Positions 24,588 through 35,900 of a DNA stretch of 64,000 nucleotides are shown in pieces; within the stretch, counting starts at the first letter, position 1; the number at the start of each line of letters is the position of its first letter. The DNA is from RI-153 sp963721725 (lineage in GTDB: Bacteria > Chloroflexota > Anaerolineae > Caldilineales > Caldilineaceae). Made by a program: the position numbers and the translations under genes. The notes below the pieces were generated by a model. The model had not been told where the DNA came from. It was given only the letters and a program-made list of their open reading frames with translations, and searched no databases. The stretch is from assembly GCA_963721725.1 (NCBI GenBank), contig CAVRLX010000022.1, positions 62,001 to 126,000 of the forward strand, given 5' to 3'.

Positions 24588-25959
24588 GATCCTCTTTGCG
24601 TCCATTGCTGAAGTGGGCGCGGCCTATCGCGCTGGCACACTCTCACCCGTGGCGGTGACCGAAAAGGCGCTGGCGCGCATTGAAGCGCTCAATCCTGTGC
24701 TCAACGCGTTCATCACCGTGACTGCGGAGTTGGCGCGAGAATCGGCGCACCGTGCCGAGACTGAACTACACGCCGGGCATGACCGTGGTTCGCTGCATGG
24801 CATCCCGGTGGCGCTCAAAGATCTGGTGGACACGGCCAACATCCGCACCACGGCTGGCTCGCGCCACTGGGCGCAGCGCATCCCCACCGCCGACGCCCGC
24901 ATTGTGCGCCATCTGGCCGCGGCGGGGGCCGTGCTGGTGGGCAAAACCAATCTCTTGGAGTTTGCCTACGGCATTGTTCACCCCGACTTTGGGCCAACCT
25001 GGAATCCGTGGGACACCACGCGCACAGCGGGTGGTTCCAGCGGTGGATCGGCGGCGGCGGTGGCGGCGGGCATGTGCTATGCGGCGGTGGGCACAGACAC
25101 CGGCGGCTCGATTCGCATCCCGGCATCCTATTGCGGCGTGGTTGGCTTCAAGCCCACCTTTGGCGCGGTGAGTTTGGATGGTATTTTCCCGCTCTCATGG
25201 TCGCTGGATCACGCCGGGCCGCTGGCGCGCACAAGCCAGGATGCTGCCCTGCTCTACGATGTGTTGCGCGGCGCAGAGCCGCAACCGTTGCAACCGGCGG
25301 CATTGGCTGGGCTGCGCCTGGGCGTGCTGGTGGATCACCAGGAGGGGCGGGAGATGGAAGCGCCGGTGCGCGCTCTTTTCGATGAGACCTGTCGGGATCT
25401 GCAAAGGGCGGGGGCAACCCTGGTCAATATCACCATTCCGCACCTGGACCTGGGCGACGCCGTGATGATGTCGGTGATTGGGCCAGAGGCCAGCGCTATC
25501 CACGCCCGCATGATTGGCGCGCGCCCCGAAGCGTACGCGCCGCTCACACGTGCCCAGATTGAACTGGGCTTTGCCATCCCCGGCGTGGTCTATGTGCGCG
25601 CTCAGCAGTTTCGCCGCCATCTCACGGCTCACTTTTTGGAAGCATTCCACCGTGTGGATGCGCTGCTCTCACCCACGGCGCCGTGGGTGGCCCCCCATGA
25701 AGACCCCGCAGTGGTGGGCGACGAAGGCGCAGCCGAAGCGCGCCGCACTGCGCCCTATAATGTCACAGGGCTGCCTGCCCACAGCGTGGCCTGTGGCCTC
25801 AACCCAGCGGGGTTGCCTGTGGGCTTTCAAATTGCTACGCCACCGGGAGCGGATCGGTTGGCGCTCGCCATCGGCGCGGCGGTGGAAGCACTCCGCCCAG
25901 AGGTGTTGCAACGCTTGCCTCATCTTTTAATTCGCAAAAGTAGCGAGGACTTAAATTAA
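24574..25959 (+). CDS. AtzE-like amidase (amidase-signature family)
   Basis: A 461-residue amidase-signature enzyme with the Ser-cisSer-Lys triad: Lys in 'GIPVALKDLVDT', Ser in 'TAGGSSGGSAAAVAAG', and the nucleophile Ser in 'TDTGGSIRIPASYCG'. The ATG at 24574 follows a strong GGAGGAGGAGG. With the AtzG-like subunit it resembles 1-carboxybiuret hydrolase and related ureide amidases rather than GatA, as no GatB is near. A role in removing a terminal amide from an opened ring or ureide fits the operon. Confidence 0.85.
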   Translation: MSGDEILFASIAEVGAAYRAGTLSPVAVTEKALARIEALNPVLNAFITVTAELARESAHRAETELHAGHDRGSLHGIPVALKDLVDTANIRTTAGSRHWAQRIPTADARIVRHLAAAGAVLVGKTNLLEFAYGIVHPDFGPTWNPWDTTRTAGGSSGGSAAAVAAGMCYAAVGTDTGGSIRIPASYCGVVGFKPTFGAVSLDGIFPLSWSLDHAGPLARTSQDAALLYDVLRGAEPQPLQPAALAGLRLGVLVDHQEGREMEAPVRALFDETCRDLQRAGATLVNITIPHLDLGDAVMMSVIGPEASAIHARMIGARPEAYAPLTRAQIELGFAIPGVVYVRAQQFRRHLTAHFLEAFHRVDALLSPTAPWVAPHEDPAVVGDEGAAEARRTAPYNVTGLPAHSVACGLNPAGLPVGFQIATPPGADRLALAIGAAVEALRPEVLQRLPHLLIRKSSEDLN

Positions 25960-25961
25960 CC

Positions 25962-26729
25962 ATGAACATAGAATTTTCCGGAAAGACTGTGATTGTCACC
26001 GGCGCCGCCCACGGCTTTGGCCGCGCCATTGCCCTGGGATTCGCCCAACGCGGCGCGCAGGTCTGGGCCTGTGATTTGCTCAAGGACGAACTGGCCGAAA
26101 CGCAGCAGCTTTGCACCGAGGCCGGGGGGCGCTGTGAAGTGCGCGCCGTGGACATTACCGACCGTGACGCCGTTTTCGCCTTTGTGGCCGAAGCCAGCGC
26201 CGCCACCGGGCGCGTCGATATTTTGGTCAACAACGCCGGCGGCGTTCTCGGCCAGGTGGGGCGTCCGCTGGAAGAGATCTCGCCCGCCGATTGGCACGGC
26301 ATTTTCGAGGTCAATGTCACCGCCGCCTTCTATTTCGCCCAGGCCGTGGCCCCGGCCATGAAAGAAGCCCGCTGGGGGCGCATCGTCAACATCTCCAGCG
26401 GCGCGGGGCTGGGCATCAGCCTCACGGGGATTCAAGCTTATGCCTCGGCCAAAGCCGCGCAGATTGGGCTGACCCGTCAACTTGCCCATGAACTCGGCCC
26501 GTGGGGGATCACAGTCAACAACATCGCGCCTGGCTTTGTGATCTCCAACCAATCCACACGTCGCCAATGGGAATCGTATGGCGAGGCCGGGCAGCAAGCG
26601 CTGCTCAACAACATCGCCCTCAAACATTTGGGCAAACCCGAAGACATCGCCCACGGCGTGCTCTTCTTTGCGTCAGACTATGCCGCGTGGGTGAGTGGGC
26701 AGGTGCTCTCTGTGGACGGTGGAAAGTGA
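25962..26729 (+). CDS. Short-chain dehydrogenase/reductase
   Basis: A 255-residue classical SDR: cofactor motif 'TGAAHGFGRAI', 'NNAGG', and the catalytic Ser and Tyr-x-x-x-Lys in 'NISSGAGLGISLTGIQAYASAKAA'. The C-terminal 'SGQVLSVDGGK' is typical. Intact. It lies two bases after the amidase stop and overlaps or abuts the M20 gene. It would oxidise or reduce a hydroxyl or keto group in the operon's pathway. Confidence 0.85.
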   Translation: MNIEFSGKTVIVTGAAHGFGRAIALGFAQRGAQVWACDLLKDELAETQQLCTEAGGRCEVRAVDITDRDAVFAFVAEASAATGRVDILVNNAGGVLGQVGRPLEEISPADWHGIFEVNVTAAFYFAQAVAPAMKEARWGRIVNISSGAGLGISLTGIQAYASAKAAQIGLTRQLAHELGPWGITVNNIAPGFVISNQSTRRQWESYGEAGQQALLNNIALKHLGKPEDIAHGVLFFASDYAAWVSGQVLSVDGGK

Positions 26730-26734
26730 ACGCC

Positions 26735-28106
26735 ATGTTGCAGCCTGTGCTCAATCATCTGCAATCCCAACACGAGCAGATCCTGGCCGATCTGATCCGC
26801 TTTGCGAGCATCCCCAGCGTGAGCACAGACTCGGCTTATGCCGGGGAGATGGCGGCGGCGGCGCAGTGGGTGGCGGCGCAATTGACCGCCGCCGGTATGG
26901 ATAGCGTGGCGATCATGCCCACGGCACGCCATCCTGTGGTCTATGCCGAATGGCTGGGCGCGCCGGGCCAGCCTACGATCTTAGTCTACGGCCATTATGA
27001 TGTGCAGCCGCCCGACCCGCTGGACGCTTGGCAAAGTGCGCCCTTTCAGCCTGCCATCCGTGATGGGCGGCTCTATGCCCGCGGTGTCTCCGACGACAAA
27101 GGGCCGATGATCATCCCGCTCAAGGTGGCAGCGGCTTTTATGGCCGTGGACGGCGCGCTGCCGGTCAACGTGAAATTTCTCTTTGAGGGCGAAGAGGAGA
27201 TCGGCAGCCCCAGCCTGGAAGCCTTTGTACAGGAGAATGCGGCCAAATTGGCGGCAGATTTCGCGCTCTCGGCGGATGGGGCCATGTGGCGCATAGACGA
27301 GCCGTCGATTACCGTCTCTAGCCGGGGCATGGCCGGGCTGGAATTCAGTCTGCGCGGCGCGGCCAAGGATCTACACTCAGGGCGGCATGGCGGCGCGGTG
27401 GCGAATCCGCTACACGCCATGGCCCAATTGGTGGCCAGCCTGCACAGCGAAGATGGGCGCGTGGCCGTGGCCGGATTCTATGATCGTGTGGCGGAGTCTG
27501 TCGGCGGCGGAGCGCCAAATGCTGGCCGCGTTGCCCTTTAAGGATGCGGATTATCTGGCCCAAACGGGTGCGCCGATCCCCTTTGGCGAGCCGGGCTATT
27601 CCACGTTGGAACGGCAGTGGACACGCCCCACGTTGGAGATCAACGGTATGTGGGGCGGCTACCAAGGCGAGGGCAGCAAGACCGTGATCCCCAGCCAGGC
27701 CCACGCCAAGATCACCTGTCGGCTTGTGCCCGATCAAGATCCCGCCGAGATCGTGCGCTTGATCGGGGCGCACCTAACCGCGCACACACCGCCCGGCGTC
27801 ACTTTGCGCGTGGCCGCGGGCGACCACACGGCGCTGCCCTATGCCATCCCCGACGATCATGTGGGGTTGAGTGTGGCGTCTGCGGTGCTGACCCAGGTCT
27901 ATGGCACGCCTCCGCTGCGTGTGCGCATGGGCGGTACGCTGCCGGTGAGCGAACTCTTCCAGCGCATCTTGGGCATCTCGACGGTCTTTTTCTCGTTTTC
28001 CACCGCCGACGAAGACTTCCACGCCCCCAACGAATTTTTTCGTATTCACCGCCTCCACGAAGGGCTAGAGGCGTGGGCGCGCTATTGGGCGGCGTTGGGG
28101 GAATGA
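26735..28106 (+). CDS. M20-family metallopeptidase/amidohydrolase, with frameshift near 27500
   Basis: About 456 residues after removing one extra base. Zinc-ligand motifs are 'LVYGHYDVQPPDPLDAW', 'GVSDDKGP', and 'FLFEGEEEIGSPSL' (catalytic Glu). The dimerisation domain begins 'GMAGLEFSLRGAAKDLHSGRHG'. The frame changes near 27500 between 'AGFYDRVAE' and 'LSAAERQMLAALPF'; the second half ends 'DEDFHAPNEFFRIHRLHEGL', which has the last His ligand. It resembles dipeptidases of the M20 family. A GTG at 26726, overlapping the SDR stop, is an alternative start. Confidence 0.8.
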
Positions 28107-28160
28107 ATGCGTAATACGTGTAGAATCACCCAACAGCCACCAATTACCAAGGACCTACCC

Positions 28161-29697
28161 ATGACCCCCTACGAACAGTTCCAAACCTACATTGCCACGA
28201 TTTCCGATCTGCTCACCACGGCCAATGTGCTGCTCTGGGATAGCCGCACGCAGATGCCGCCGCAGGGGGCGCGCATCCGCGGGGAACAACTGGCAACGCT
28301 GAGCCGGTTGGCCCAAGAACGGATCAGCGCCCCGGAGTTGGCACGGCTGTTGGACGCAGCCGAAGCCGAGATTGCCGCCGATGCGCCCAGACAGCTACCG
28401 GGTGCGCGCAATCCAGGCCGCCCGCGAAGCCCACACCATTGCCCGGCGCGTCCCGGCGGCGCTGGTGGGCGAGATGGCCACGGCCAAGGCAGTGGCGCAA
28501 CAGGTGTGGGCCGAGGCCAAAACCCACAATGATTTCGCCAGCTTTGCGCCCCATTTGGCCCAAATGATCGACCTCTGCCGCCGTTTGGCCGACGCCATCG
28601 GCTATGACGAACACCCCTATGACGCCATGCTCCTGCAATACGAGCCGGGGATGACGGCGGCGCGGCTGCAAACGCTGTTTGGAGAACTCAAAGCGGGCGT
28701 CCTGCCCCTGCTCCAACAGATCGTCGAGCGCGGCACCACCCCGCGCTGGGACTTTCTGACGCGTGGCTTCCCCGCCGCGGATCAGCGGGCCTTTGGCGTG
28801 GAGATTGCGCGCAAGTTTGGCTATGACTTTAACCGCGGGCGGCTGGACGATTCCGCGCACCCGTTTGAGATCTCCTTTACGCGCGACGATGTGCGGATGA
28901 CGACGCGCTATCAGCCCGACTATCTGCCTGGGGCCATCTTCGGCATCTTCCACGAAAGCGGCCACGGGCTGTACGAACAGAACATTCACCCGGATCTCAC
29001 ACGCACGGCGCTGACGTGTGATTTCCTGGGGCTGTATGCCGTGGGCGGGGCCAGCTTTGGCACACATGAATCCCAGTCGCGGTTGTGGGAAAACCAGATC
29101 GGGCGCAGCCGTGCCTTTTGGGAGCTACACTTCGCCGATCTTCAGGGCCGCTTCCCCCAACAACTGGGTGATGTGAGCGTGGACGAATTCTACCGTGCCG
29201 TGAACCGTGTGCAGCCCAGCCTGATCCGCGTTGAAGCCGACGAGGTGACCTATAACCTGCACATTATGTTACGGGTGGAAATCGAAATGGGGCTGATGGA
29301 TGGCTCAATGGCGGTGGCGGATCTGCCCGAAATCTGGACTGACAAGCTCGAAAGCTATCTAGGCTTGACCCCGCCCAGCGACCGCGAAGGTGTGCTACAA
29401 GATATTCACTGGTCGTCGGGCCATGTGGGCAGCTTCCCCACCTATACGATTGGCAATATTATGTCGGCACAATTTTTGCAGGCGGCCCACGCCCAGGTGC
29501 CGGGGTTGGCGGATGCGCTGGCAGGGGGCGAGTACGCGCCGCTGCTCACGTGGCTGACGGAAAATATCTATCAGCATGGCCGCGCCTACACGCCGGAGGA
29601 GTTGTTGGTCCGTTCCACGGGAGAGGGCTTGCAGACCGGTCCCTATTTGGCCTACTTGACCGAAAAGTTCAGCGATCTCTACGGCATCGGCGGATAG
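28161..29697 (+). CDS. M32-family metallocarboxypeptidase (thermostable carboxypeptidase Taq type), with frameshift near 28388
   Basis: About 511 residues, the normal M32 length, once one extra base just after GCGCCC is removed. The all-helical M32 domain carries the zinc motif H-E-S-G-H in 'GIFHESGHGLYEQN' plus 'GTHESQSRLWENQIGRS' and 'RVEADEVTYNLHIMLRVEIE', all family signatures. It releases C-terminal residues from peptides in the cytoplasm. It ends the creatininase-led operon, suggesting the imported compounds include peptides or peptide-like conjugates. Confidence 0.85.
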
Positions 29698-29708
29698 CAC
29701 AACGAGAA

Positions 29709-29872
29709 TTTTAACGCAAAGGCGCAAAGATGCAGAGGCGCAAAGGGGAGAATAGAACGCAGATGCCGCAGATTTGGCGGATTTTCGCAGATTGCAGAGG
29801 ATCAACTGCACTACTTTTGTACTTTACCTTCTTCCCTCTGCGGCTCCCCACCTCTGCGCCTTTGCGTTAAAA
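29709..29872. repeat. Octamer micro-repeat inverted pair
   Basis: Perfect 18-base arms (29709-29726, 29855-29872; TTTTAACGCAAAGGCGCA) bound a gene-free stretch between converging genes. Inside are 8-base units AACGCAAA, GGCGCAAA, GATGCAGA, GGCGCAAA and some CGCAGATTT-type units. It matches the element at 15256-15343 and may work as a bidirectional terminator. Confidence 0.6.
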
Positions 29873-29901
29873 AGTAGGTAAAAATTCGGGGATTTTGCGT
29901 T

Positions 29902-31337
29902 CTAGGGCTGAATCACCTCGTCATAGCGCAAGAGTTTGTGCATGGCGGCGTCCACGCTGGGGAAGTCGCCATTGCCCACGGCGGCGCTGATGGCCGCGCC
30001 CACGGCGGCTTCTTCGCTGAAGATGGGCACGTGCAGGTCCGATTCAAAGCGCCCGGCCAAGATTTGCGCCAGCAGCCGGTTGCGGCGGATACCGTTGCCC
30101 GCGCCCACCAGCGGGGAACGTTTCCCACCACAGGCCGCATCTGTGTATAGAATTGGTGAAAGCCCTCGGCCATGCCTTCCAAGAGGGCACGGGCCATGTG
30201 GCCGGGGGTGAAGTTCTCCGGCGAGAGGCCGCTAAAGCTGGCGCGCAGATTGGGGTCCAGACGGCTGCCTGTAAAGAGCGGCGAACAGCGCAGGCCATCA
30301 CTGCCCGGTGCGACAGTGGCGGCCAGCGCGGTCATGCGGTCGTAGAGCGTATCCTCGGCAGCAGCCTCGAAAAGCTGTGCGCCCGCCATGCGCAGGAAAT
30401 TAAGCAGATAGGCATAACTGCGCCCGCCAAACAGCCCGCCGCCGATGAGCAGATAGCGCCCGCCGGGGAAGGGGCGGTTTTCCAGACCGGGGATAAAGTG
30501 AACTTCGTCGGTCAGCGCCGAAATCTGCCCGCCCGTGCCCACATTGATCAGCAAACTTTGCGGCAAATCCTGCACGCTGCCGATGACGCTGGCCTGGTTA
30601 TCGCCCAGGGCAATGCCCACAGGCAGCCCCGATGGCAACCCCACTTGCTCGGCAATCTCGGCACGCAGACCGCCCAGACGCTGCCCAGCTTCGCCAATCG
30701 GCGCAAAGAGCGACCGGGGCAGATCAAGCCGCCCGATGAGATCCCAATCCCAGTCGTTGGCGACAATGTCAAAGATGCCCGAACTGCCTGCCAGCGTGGG
30801 ATCAATCACAGGCGTCTCGCCTGTGAGAAACGCGCCAATGGCGTCGGGCACAAAACAGGTCAGCGCATCGGGCAACTGATCCCGTTGGCGTAGCCAAAAG
30901 AGCGTTGTGCCCAGAAAGCCCGCCGCGGGCAGGCAGCCCATACGCTGAAAAGCCTGTCTACCGCCTGACACCTCGACAAATCGCTGCAAATAGCTCTGGG
31001 CATGGCCCGGCATGGTCTCTTGCACACGCCGATCTTGCCAGGTGATGGCGGTGCGGGCCGGGCGCAGATCAGGCTGTAAAAAGGCCACCCCATGCTGTTG
31101 GCCCGTCAGCCCGATGCCGCGAATGTGGCCCACCGCATTGCCCACCGCCGCCACAATCCCGGCCAGCGCTTGCAGCGTGTCCTGTTGCAGCCGGTCCAGA
31201 TCGGCCTCAGCGCGGCCAGCGCCGGGGGAAAGGTTGGCCGTATTGGGGACGCTATGGTGCGCCAACAAGCGCCCGCTTTGGGTATCCAACACGACCACGC
31301 TCAGGCTGGTGGTGCCAATGTCAAGTCCGATATACAT
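29902..31337 (-). CDS. FGGY-family carbohydrate kinase, with frameshift near 30112
   Basis: About 478 residues. The FGGY ATPase fold shows phosphate-1 motif 'GLDIGTTSLSVVVLD', 'GLTGQQHGV' and 'ITWQDRR' near the N-terminus, 'LGDNQASVIGSV', and 'LINVGTGGQISALTDE'. The reading frame changes near 30112, after 'PVVGNVP', and continues as 'VGAGNGIRRNRLLAQILAGR', the adenosine-binding region; the real end is 29902. Overall it looks nearer to sedoheptulokinase-like members than to glycerol kinase. It phosphorylates an unidentified sugar or polyol. Confidence 0.8.
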
Positions 31338-31448
31338 GGGGTTTCTCCCTTTGGAGGGGTGGTGAATGGGATAGCGTCAGTGTACGGAAAAGGCGCGAAT
31401 CTGACAATCTGGACAGTTGATTTCCTGACAGGGCAGACAGCAATCTGT

Positions 31449-32721
31449 TTAGCCAACCCGCTCGTGTGCAAGCCGCCCGATAATCTCCACCGCCTGGGCC
31501 ACGCCGTCTTCGGCCCGGATCTGTTCGCCCAGGGCAGCAGACGCGCTGGATCATCGCCTGATTGGTCACCATTTCGCGGATGGCCGCGGCCAATGTGTCC
31601 ACCGTCAGCGTTTTGCGCGCAATCGGCGCTGGCCCCACACCCAGATCGGCAATCCGTTGGCCCCAGAACGCTTGATCGCCAAAGAAGTGGGCGACTTGTG
31701 CGGGGACCCCGGCGCGCAGCCCCGCCGCGGTGGTCCCCGCCCCACCGTGATGGACCAGCGCGGCCATGCGCGGAAAGAGCCAATCGTGGGGCGCGCTCTC
31801 CAACATCAGTACGCTCTTGGGCAGTTCGGCCTTGTGCAGCCCGCCCCAGCCAGAGAGCAGCACCGCCCGTTGTCCGCTCTTCTCCAACGCCTGCAAGACC
31901 AATTTCGCCGTGGCTTCGGGATCACGGTTGGTCATGCTGCCAAAGCCAATGTAGACCGGACGCGGGCCGTTTTCTAAAAAGTTGACAAGCGCGGCGGGCG
32001 GTGTCCGATCCGCGGCATCCAAGAACCAATAGCCGGTGACGTGCGTGTTGGCGTCCCGATCCGACGGTTTGGGCAATACCGAGGGACTGAAGCCGTAGAG
32101 AATGGGATGTTGATGCAGGGGAGCGGATTGGTAAGGCCCCCAGAAAGGCTTGGTGGGTAGCCCCAAGACCTGTTGCCGAGCCATTTTGTCGGCAGTGCGC
32201 GAACCCTGCCACATGACTTGCCGGGTCAGGTGATGGGAAAGGCGGTTGAGCGCGCCACCCACTTTGCCCACCGCCGCTGGCACCAGAGGACCGGGGAAAT
32301 CCGCGGTGGGGGTGAAGGGGATCACATGGGCTTGCAAGAGCGGAATGCCCAGTTTTTCCGAAAGGGCCAGCCCGCTATACAGTCCGCCCATGCCCACCAC
32401 CAACAGATCCATGCCCTGACAGGCGGCCAATCCGTCTTCGGCCCACTGCACCGCTGCTTTTTGCGAGGCTTTGGCCGTAAAGGCCGTGATGGCAAAAAAG
32501 TTACCCTTTTCTAACAGAGTCCGCATCTCTTCACTCTCTACCACCTCCTGTACATTGCCCCGCAAGGAGCGAAAATCCAGCCCGTGGCCTGTGACCAGAG
32601 ACTCAAAATTCTCATGGGTCACCAGCCGCACGCTGTGACCAGCCTGCACCAGCCCCCTGCCCAACGCCACATAGGGTTGCACATCGCCACGGCTGCCCGA
32701 TGCAATCAGCGCGATCTTCAT
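31449..32721 (-). CDS. UDP-glycosyltransferase-type (GT1/GT28-like) enzyme, with frameshift near 31545
   Basis: About 423 residues. The GT-B fold is shown by 'MKIALIASGSRGDVQPYVALG' at the N-terminus (typical of sterol/antibiotic glucosyltransferases), 'RPVYIGFGSMTNRDP' mid-protein and the donor motif 'HHGGAGTTAAGLRAGVPAQV'. The frame changes near 31545 within CAGCGCGTC; the corrected end 'EQIRAEDGVAQAVEIIGRLA' gives a stop at 31449-31451. The start is the ATG at 32719-32721 after AAGGAG. It probably transfers glucose to a lipid or secondary metabolite. Confidence 0.8.
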
Positions 32722-32950
32722 ACGAACTCCTTTTATAAGGAATTGGGGATTGAAAAATAATTCCAATTTCTGAGTAGGGGATAGGACGTATGCAGACTTG
32801 GTTCCGCTCGGCTACGTAGTCATGGGCCGGGCGCAGAAGCGAATTCGTGCCCGGCCCACCGTGGGTTGACGCGTGCAGCGCTGGGGTGATGTTCAGCCCC
32901 AGCGCCAGGATCAGGATGATTGCCCAGCGCATCCTGTATGCATTTTTCAT
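32612..32950 (-). CDS. Possible small secreted protein or fragment
   Basis: An open frame starting 'MKNAYRMRWAIILILALGLN' at ATG 32948-32950, with AGGGA upstream. It has a signal-peptide-like start, then 'HASTHGGPGTNSLL'. The later part runs through a half copy of the 2789-type palindromic element (near 32780-32800) and overlaps the glycosyltransferase gene by 110 bases, so the 3' half is probably not native. I regard it as a gene start interrupted by repeat DNA, or chance. Confidence 0.25.
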   Translation of the reverse strand: MKNAYRMRWAIILILALGLNITPALHASTHGGPGTNSLLRPAHDYVAERNQVCIRPIPYSEIGIIFQSPIPYKRSSYEDRADCIGQPWRCATLCGVGQGAGAGWSQRAAGDP

Positions 32951-32995
32951 GAGGTTCCCTACATACTCAAACGACAACCGTAAACTCGGCCACGG

Positions 32996-35900
32996 CTAGA
33001 ATCCCTGGAGCTTGCTCAGATCCGCCACAGCGGCGGGCAACGCGGCGATGCGTTGCACCAATGCTTGGCGGGCTTGGCGCACGGCGAGATCGTCGGCGTT
33101 GATCAGCACAGCATCAAAGAAGCCGTTAATGGGCTGGCGCAGTGATTGCAAAGCCTCGCTCAGGTGCACTGCCGGTTCGTCGCCGCGGTCCACGCCTGCC
33201 TGGGCCTGTTGATAGGCGGCGTCCAGAGCGCGTTCGGCATCGGTTTCATAGGCTGCCGGATTCAAGGGCAGGCGCTCGGTCAGTGTGCGCACAATACCGC
33301 GCACAGCGGGCATAGGCGGTGAAAGTATCTGCCCAGTCGGGCGCGGCGATCATCGTCGTCAGCGCGGCACAGGCTCGCTCGGCGCGGTGAGGATTGTGGC
33401 CGCGCACGGCCAGCACAGCCTCCACCACACCGTGGGCATAGCCCATCTCCAGCAACACGCCTTGCAGCCGCCGGGTGATAAAGTCGCCCGCTTCGGTCAG
33501 GGCGCGCGCTGCCATGTCGATGTCAAACCCCTGGGCCGCACGGACCAGCGCCTTCGTCAGATCAAAGTCGAGACGAGCGCCCAACAGATTGTTGACAATG
33601 CCCAATGCCGCCCGCCGCAGCCCGAAGGGATCGGTGCTGCCGCTGGGCTGCACGCCCACGCCAAAGAGTCCGGCCAGGCTATCCAGTTTGTCCGAGAGGC
33701 TGAGGGCCAGCCCCGGCGCGCGCTGCGGGTTGGCGTCCCCAGCATAGCGGGGCAGGTAATGTTCGCGGATGGCCTGGGCCACGTCGGCGCTTTCGCCACT
33801 CTTGCGGGCGTAGATCTCGCCGATGATGCCCTGCAAGCTGGTCATCTCCACCACCATTGATGTGACCAGATCCGATTTGCTGAGGGCGGCGGCACGGGCG
33901 ACGCTCTTCTGTTCGGCTTCGCTTGCGCCGATCATGCTGGCGATCTGCGGGGCCAGTTTCTCCAGCCGATGTACCTTGTCCAGCATGGAGCCAAGCCGCT
34001 CGTGAAAGGTAAGCGTGGAAAGGTGTGGCGTGAAAGCCTCCAACGGCTGCGCGGTGTCCTGTCGCCAGAAGAAGGCGGCGTCGGCATAGCGGGCGCGGAT
34101 CACGCCTTCGTTGCCACGGCGCACCACATCGGGGTGAGGCAGCGCGTTGGCGTTGGCAATCGTGATGAAGTGGGGAAGAAGTTGCGAATTGCGAGTTGCG
34201 AGTTGCGAATCGGATGCATCCCCTCGCTCCACGGGGAAGTAGCGCTGGTGTTTTTTCATGACGCCGATAAGCACGGGCGTGGGCAATTCGAGGTACTTCT
34301 CCTCAAATGAACCCAGTACCGGCGCGGGCGCTTCCACCAGATCGGTGACTTCGTCGAGCAGGCCGGGATCGTCGGGGCTGCTGCCACCGGCAGCGGCGGC
34401 GTATTCCTGTATCATTTCGGCGATGCGCTGGCGGCGTTCTTGGCGATTGAGCACGATATCTTGGGCGGCGATGGCATCAAAATAGCCATCGGCGTCGGCC
34501 ACGTCAAAGGTAGTAAAGCCACCGGCGGGGAGATCCGCGGCCGCGTCGGCGAAACGCGGCCCACGGCTGACCCGTCCACTGGTCACGCCGGCCCAAGCGA
34601 AGGGCACAACTGCCGCGCCATAGAGCGCCACGATCCAGCGCAGCGGGCGAGGATAGCCCACGTTCGTGCTGTTCCAGCGCATGGTTTTGCCCCAGCGCAG
34701 GCTATCGAGGAAGGCGGGCAGCAGTTCGGCCAGCACGTCCGCCGTGGGGCGGCCTTCAATGCGCTTGACGGCGTAGACGTAGTTTTCGCGCACTTCGAGA
34801 TCATGGACAGAAACGCCCTGGCCTTCGGCAAAGCCAGTAGCAGCAGCGCGTGGGGTTGCCTGCGGCGTCAAAGGCGCGATCGGCGGGCGGGCCTTTCTTT
34901 TCCACGAGGTCATCGCGCTGGCGCGGGGCCAGCCCGGTGACATGCAACGCCAAGCGCCGCGTCGTGCCGGTCACGTGCAGTTGCTCGTAGTCGAGGCGAG
35001 CGTTGTTCAACAGGTCCGCCAATTTCACCTGTCCCTGGGCAATGCCGTCCTGTACATCGGCGGGGGGCAGTTCTTCGCTGCCGATTTCGAGGAGCAGGGA
35101 TTGGCGATTGGCGATTGGCGATTGGCGATTGGCGATTGGCGATTCCTCGGCACTACCCGTCACCACCTTGCCTTCATTCTCCTTCAGCCAGGGATATTCC
35201 AGCCGCTGGCGCTGTTCGGCATAGAGTTCGGAGATGCGGCGGGCCTGGCCGCGCATGTCGGCGAAATATTTGGCGCGCTCGGTGACGCCGATGGCGCCGC
35301 GGGCGTCGAGGATGTTAAAGGTCTGGCTCTGGCGCAGCACATAATCGTGGGCTGGGGCCACCAATCCGCGGGCGATGCAGGCTTCGGCCTCGGCTTTGTA
35401 GAGATCGTAGAGCAGCTTTTGGCGCTCCACGTCGGCCAGTTCAAAGTTATAGACGCAATGCTCGATCTCCTGTTCGCGGTAGATCTCGCCATAAGTGTGC
35501 GTGCCGTCGAAGTCAATATTCCAAACTTCGGTGCGGTTTTGCAGGTACATAACAATGCGTTCCAGCCCATAGGTGATCTCGACGCTGACGGGATCGAGGG
35601 TCTGCCCACCGGCCTGCTGAAAGTAGGTGAACTGGGTGATCTCCTGGCCGTCGAGCCAGACTTCCCAGCCCAGTCCCCACGCGCCCAGCGCCGGCGATTC
35701 CCAGTTGTCCTCCACAAAGCGGATGTCGTGGCGGGTGCGGTCCAGGCCGATGGCCTCCAGGCTGCCCAGGTAGAGTTCTTGCGGGTTGCCGGGATCAGGC
35801 TTGAGGATGACCTGATATTGGGTGTGCATTTGCATGCGGTTGGGGTTTTCGGCATAGCGGCCATCGTCGGCGCGGAAGGATGGCTCTACATAGGCTACGC

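Noticed and set aside
24378..25959. GatCA of the tRNA-dependent amidotransferase
   Set aside because: No GatB nearby, the small subunit matches the AtzG-like pattern better than GatC, and the operon is catabolic.
35100..35143. CRISPR-like or VNTR-typing array
   Set aside because: Units are seven bases, contiguous, without spacers, and no cas gene is present. They are micro-repeats in a coding linker.
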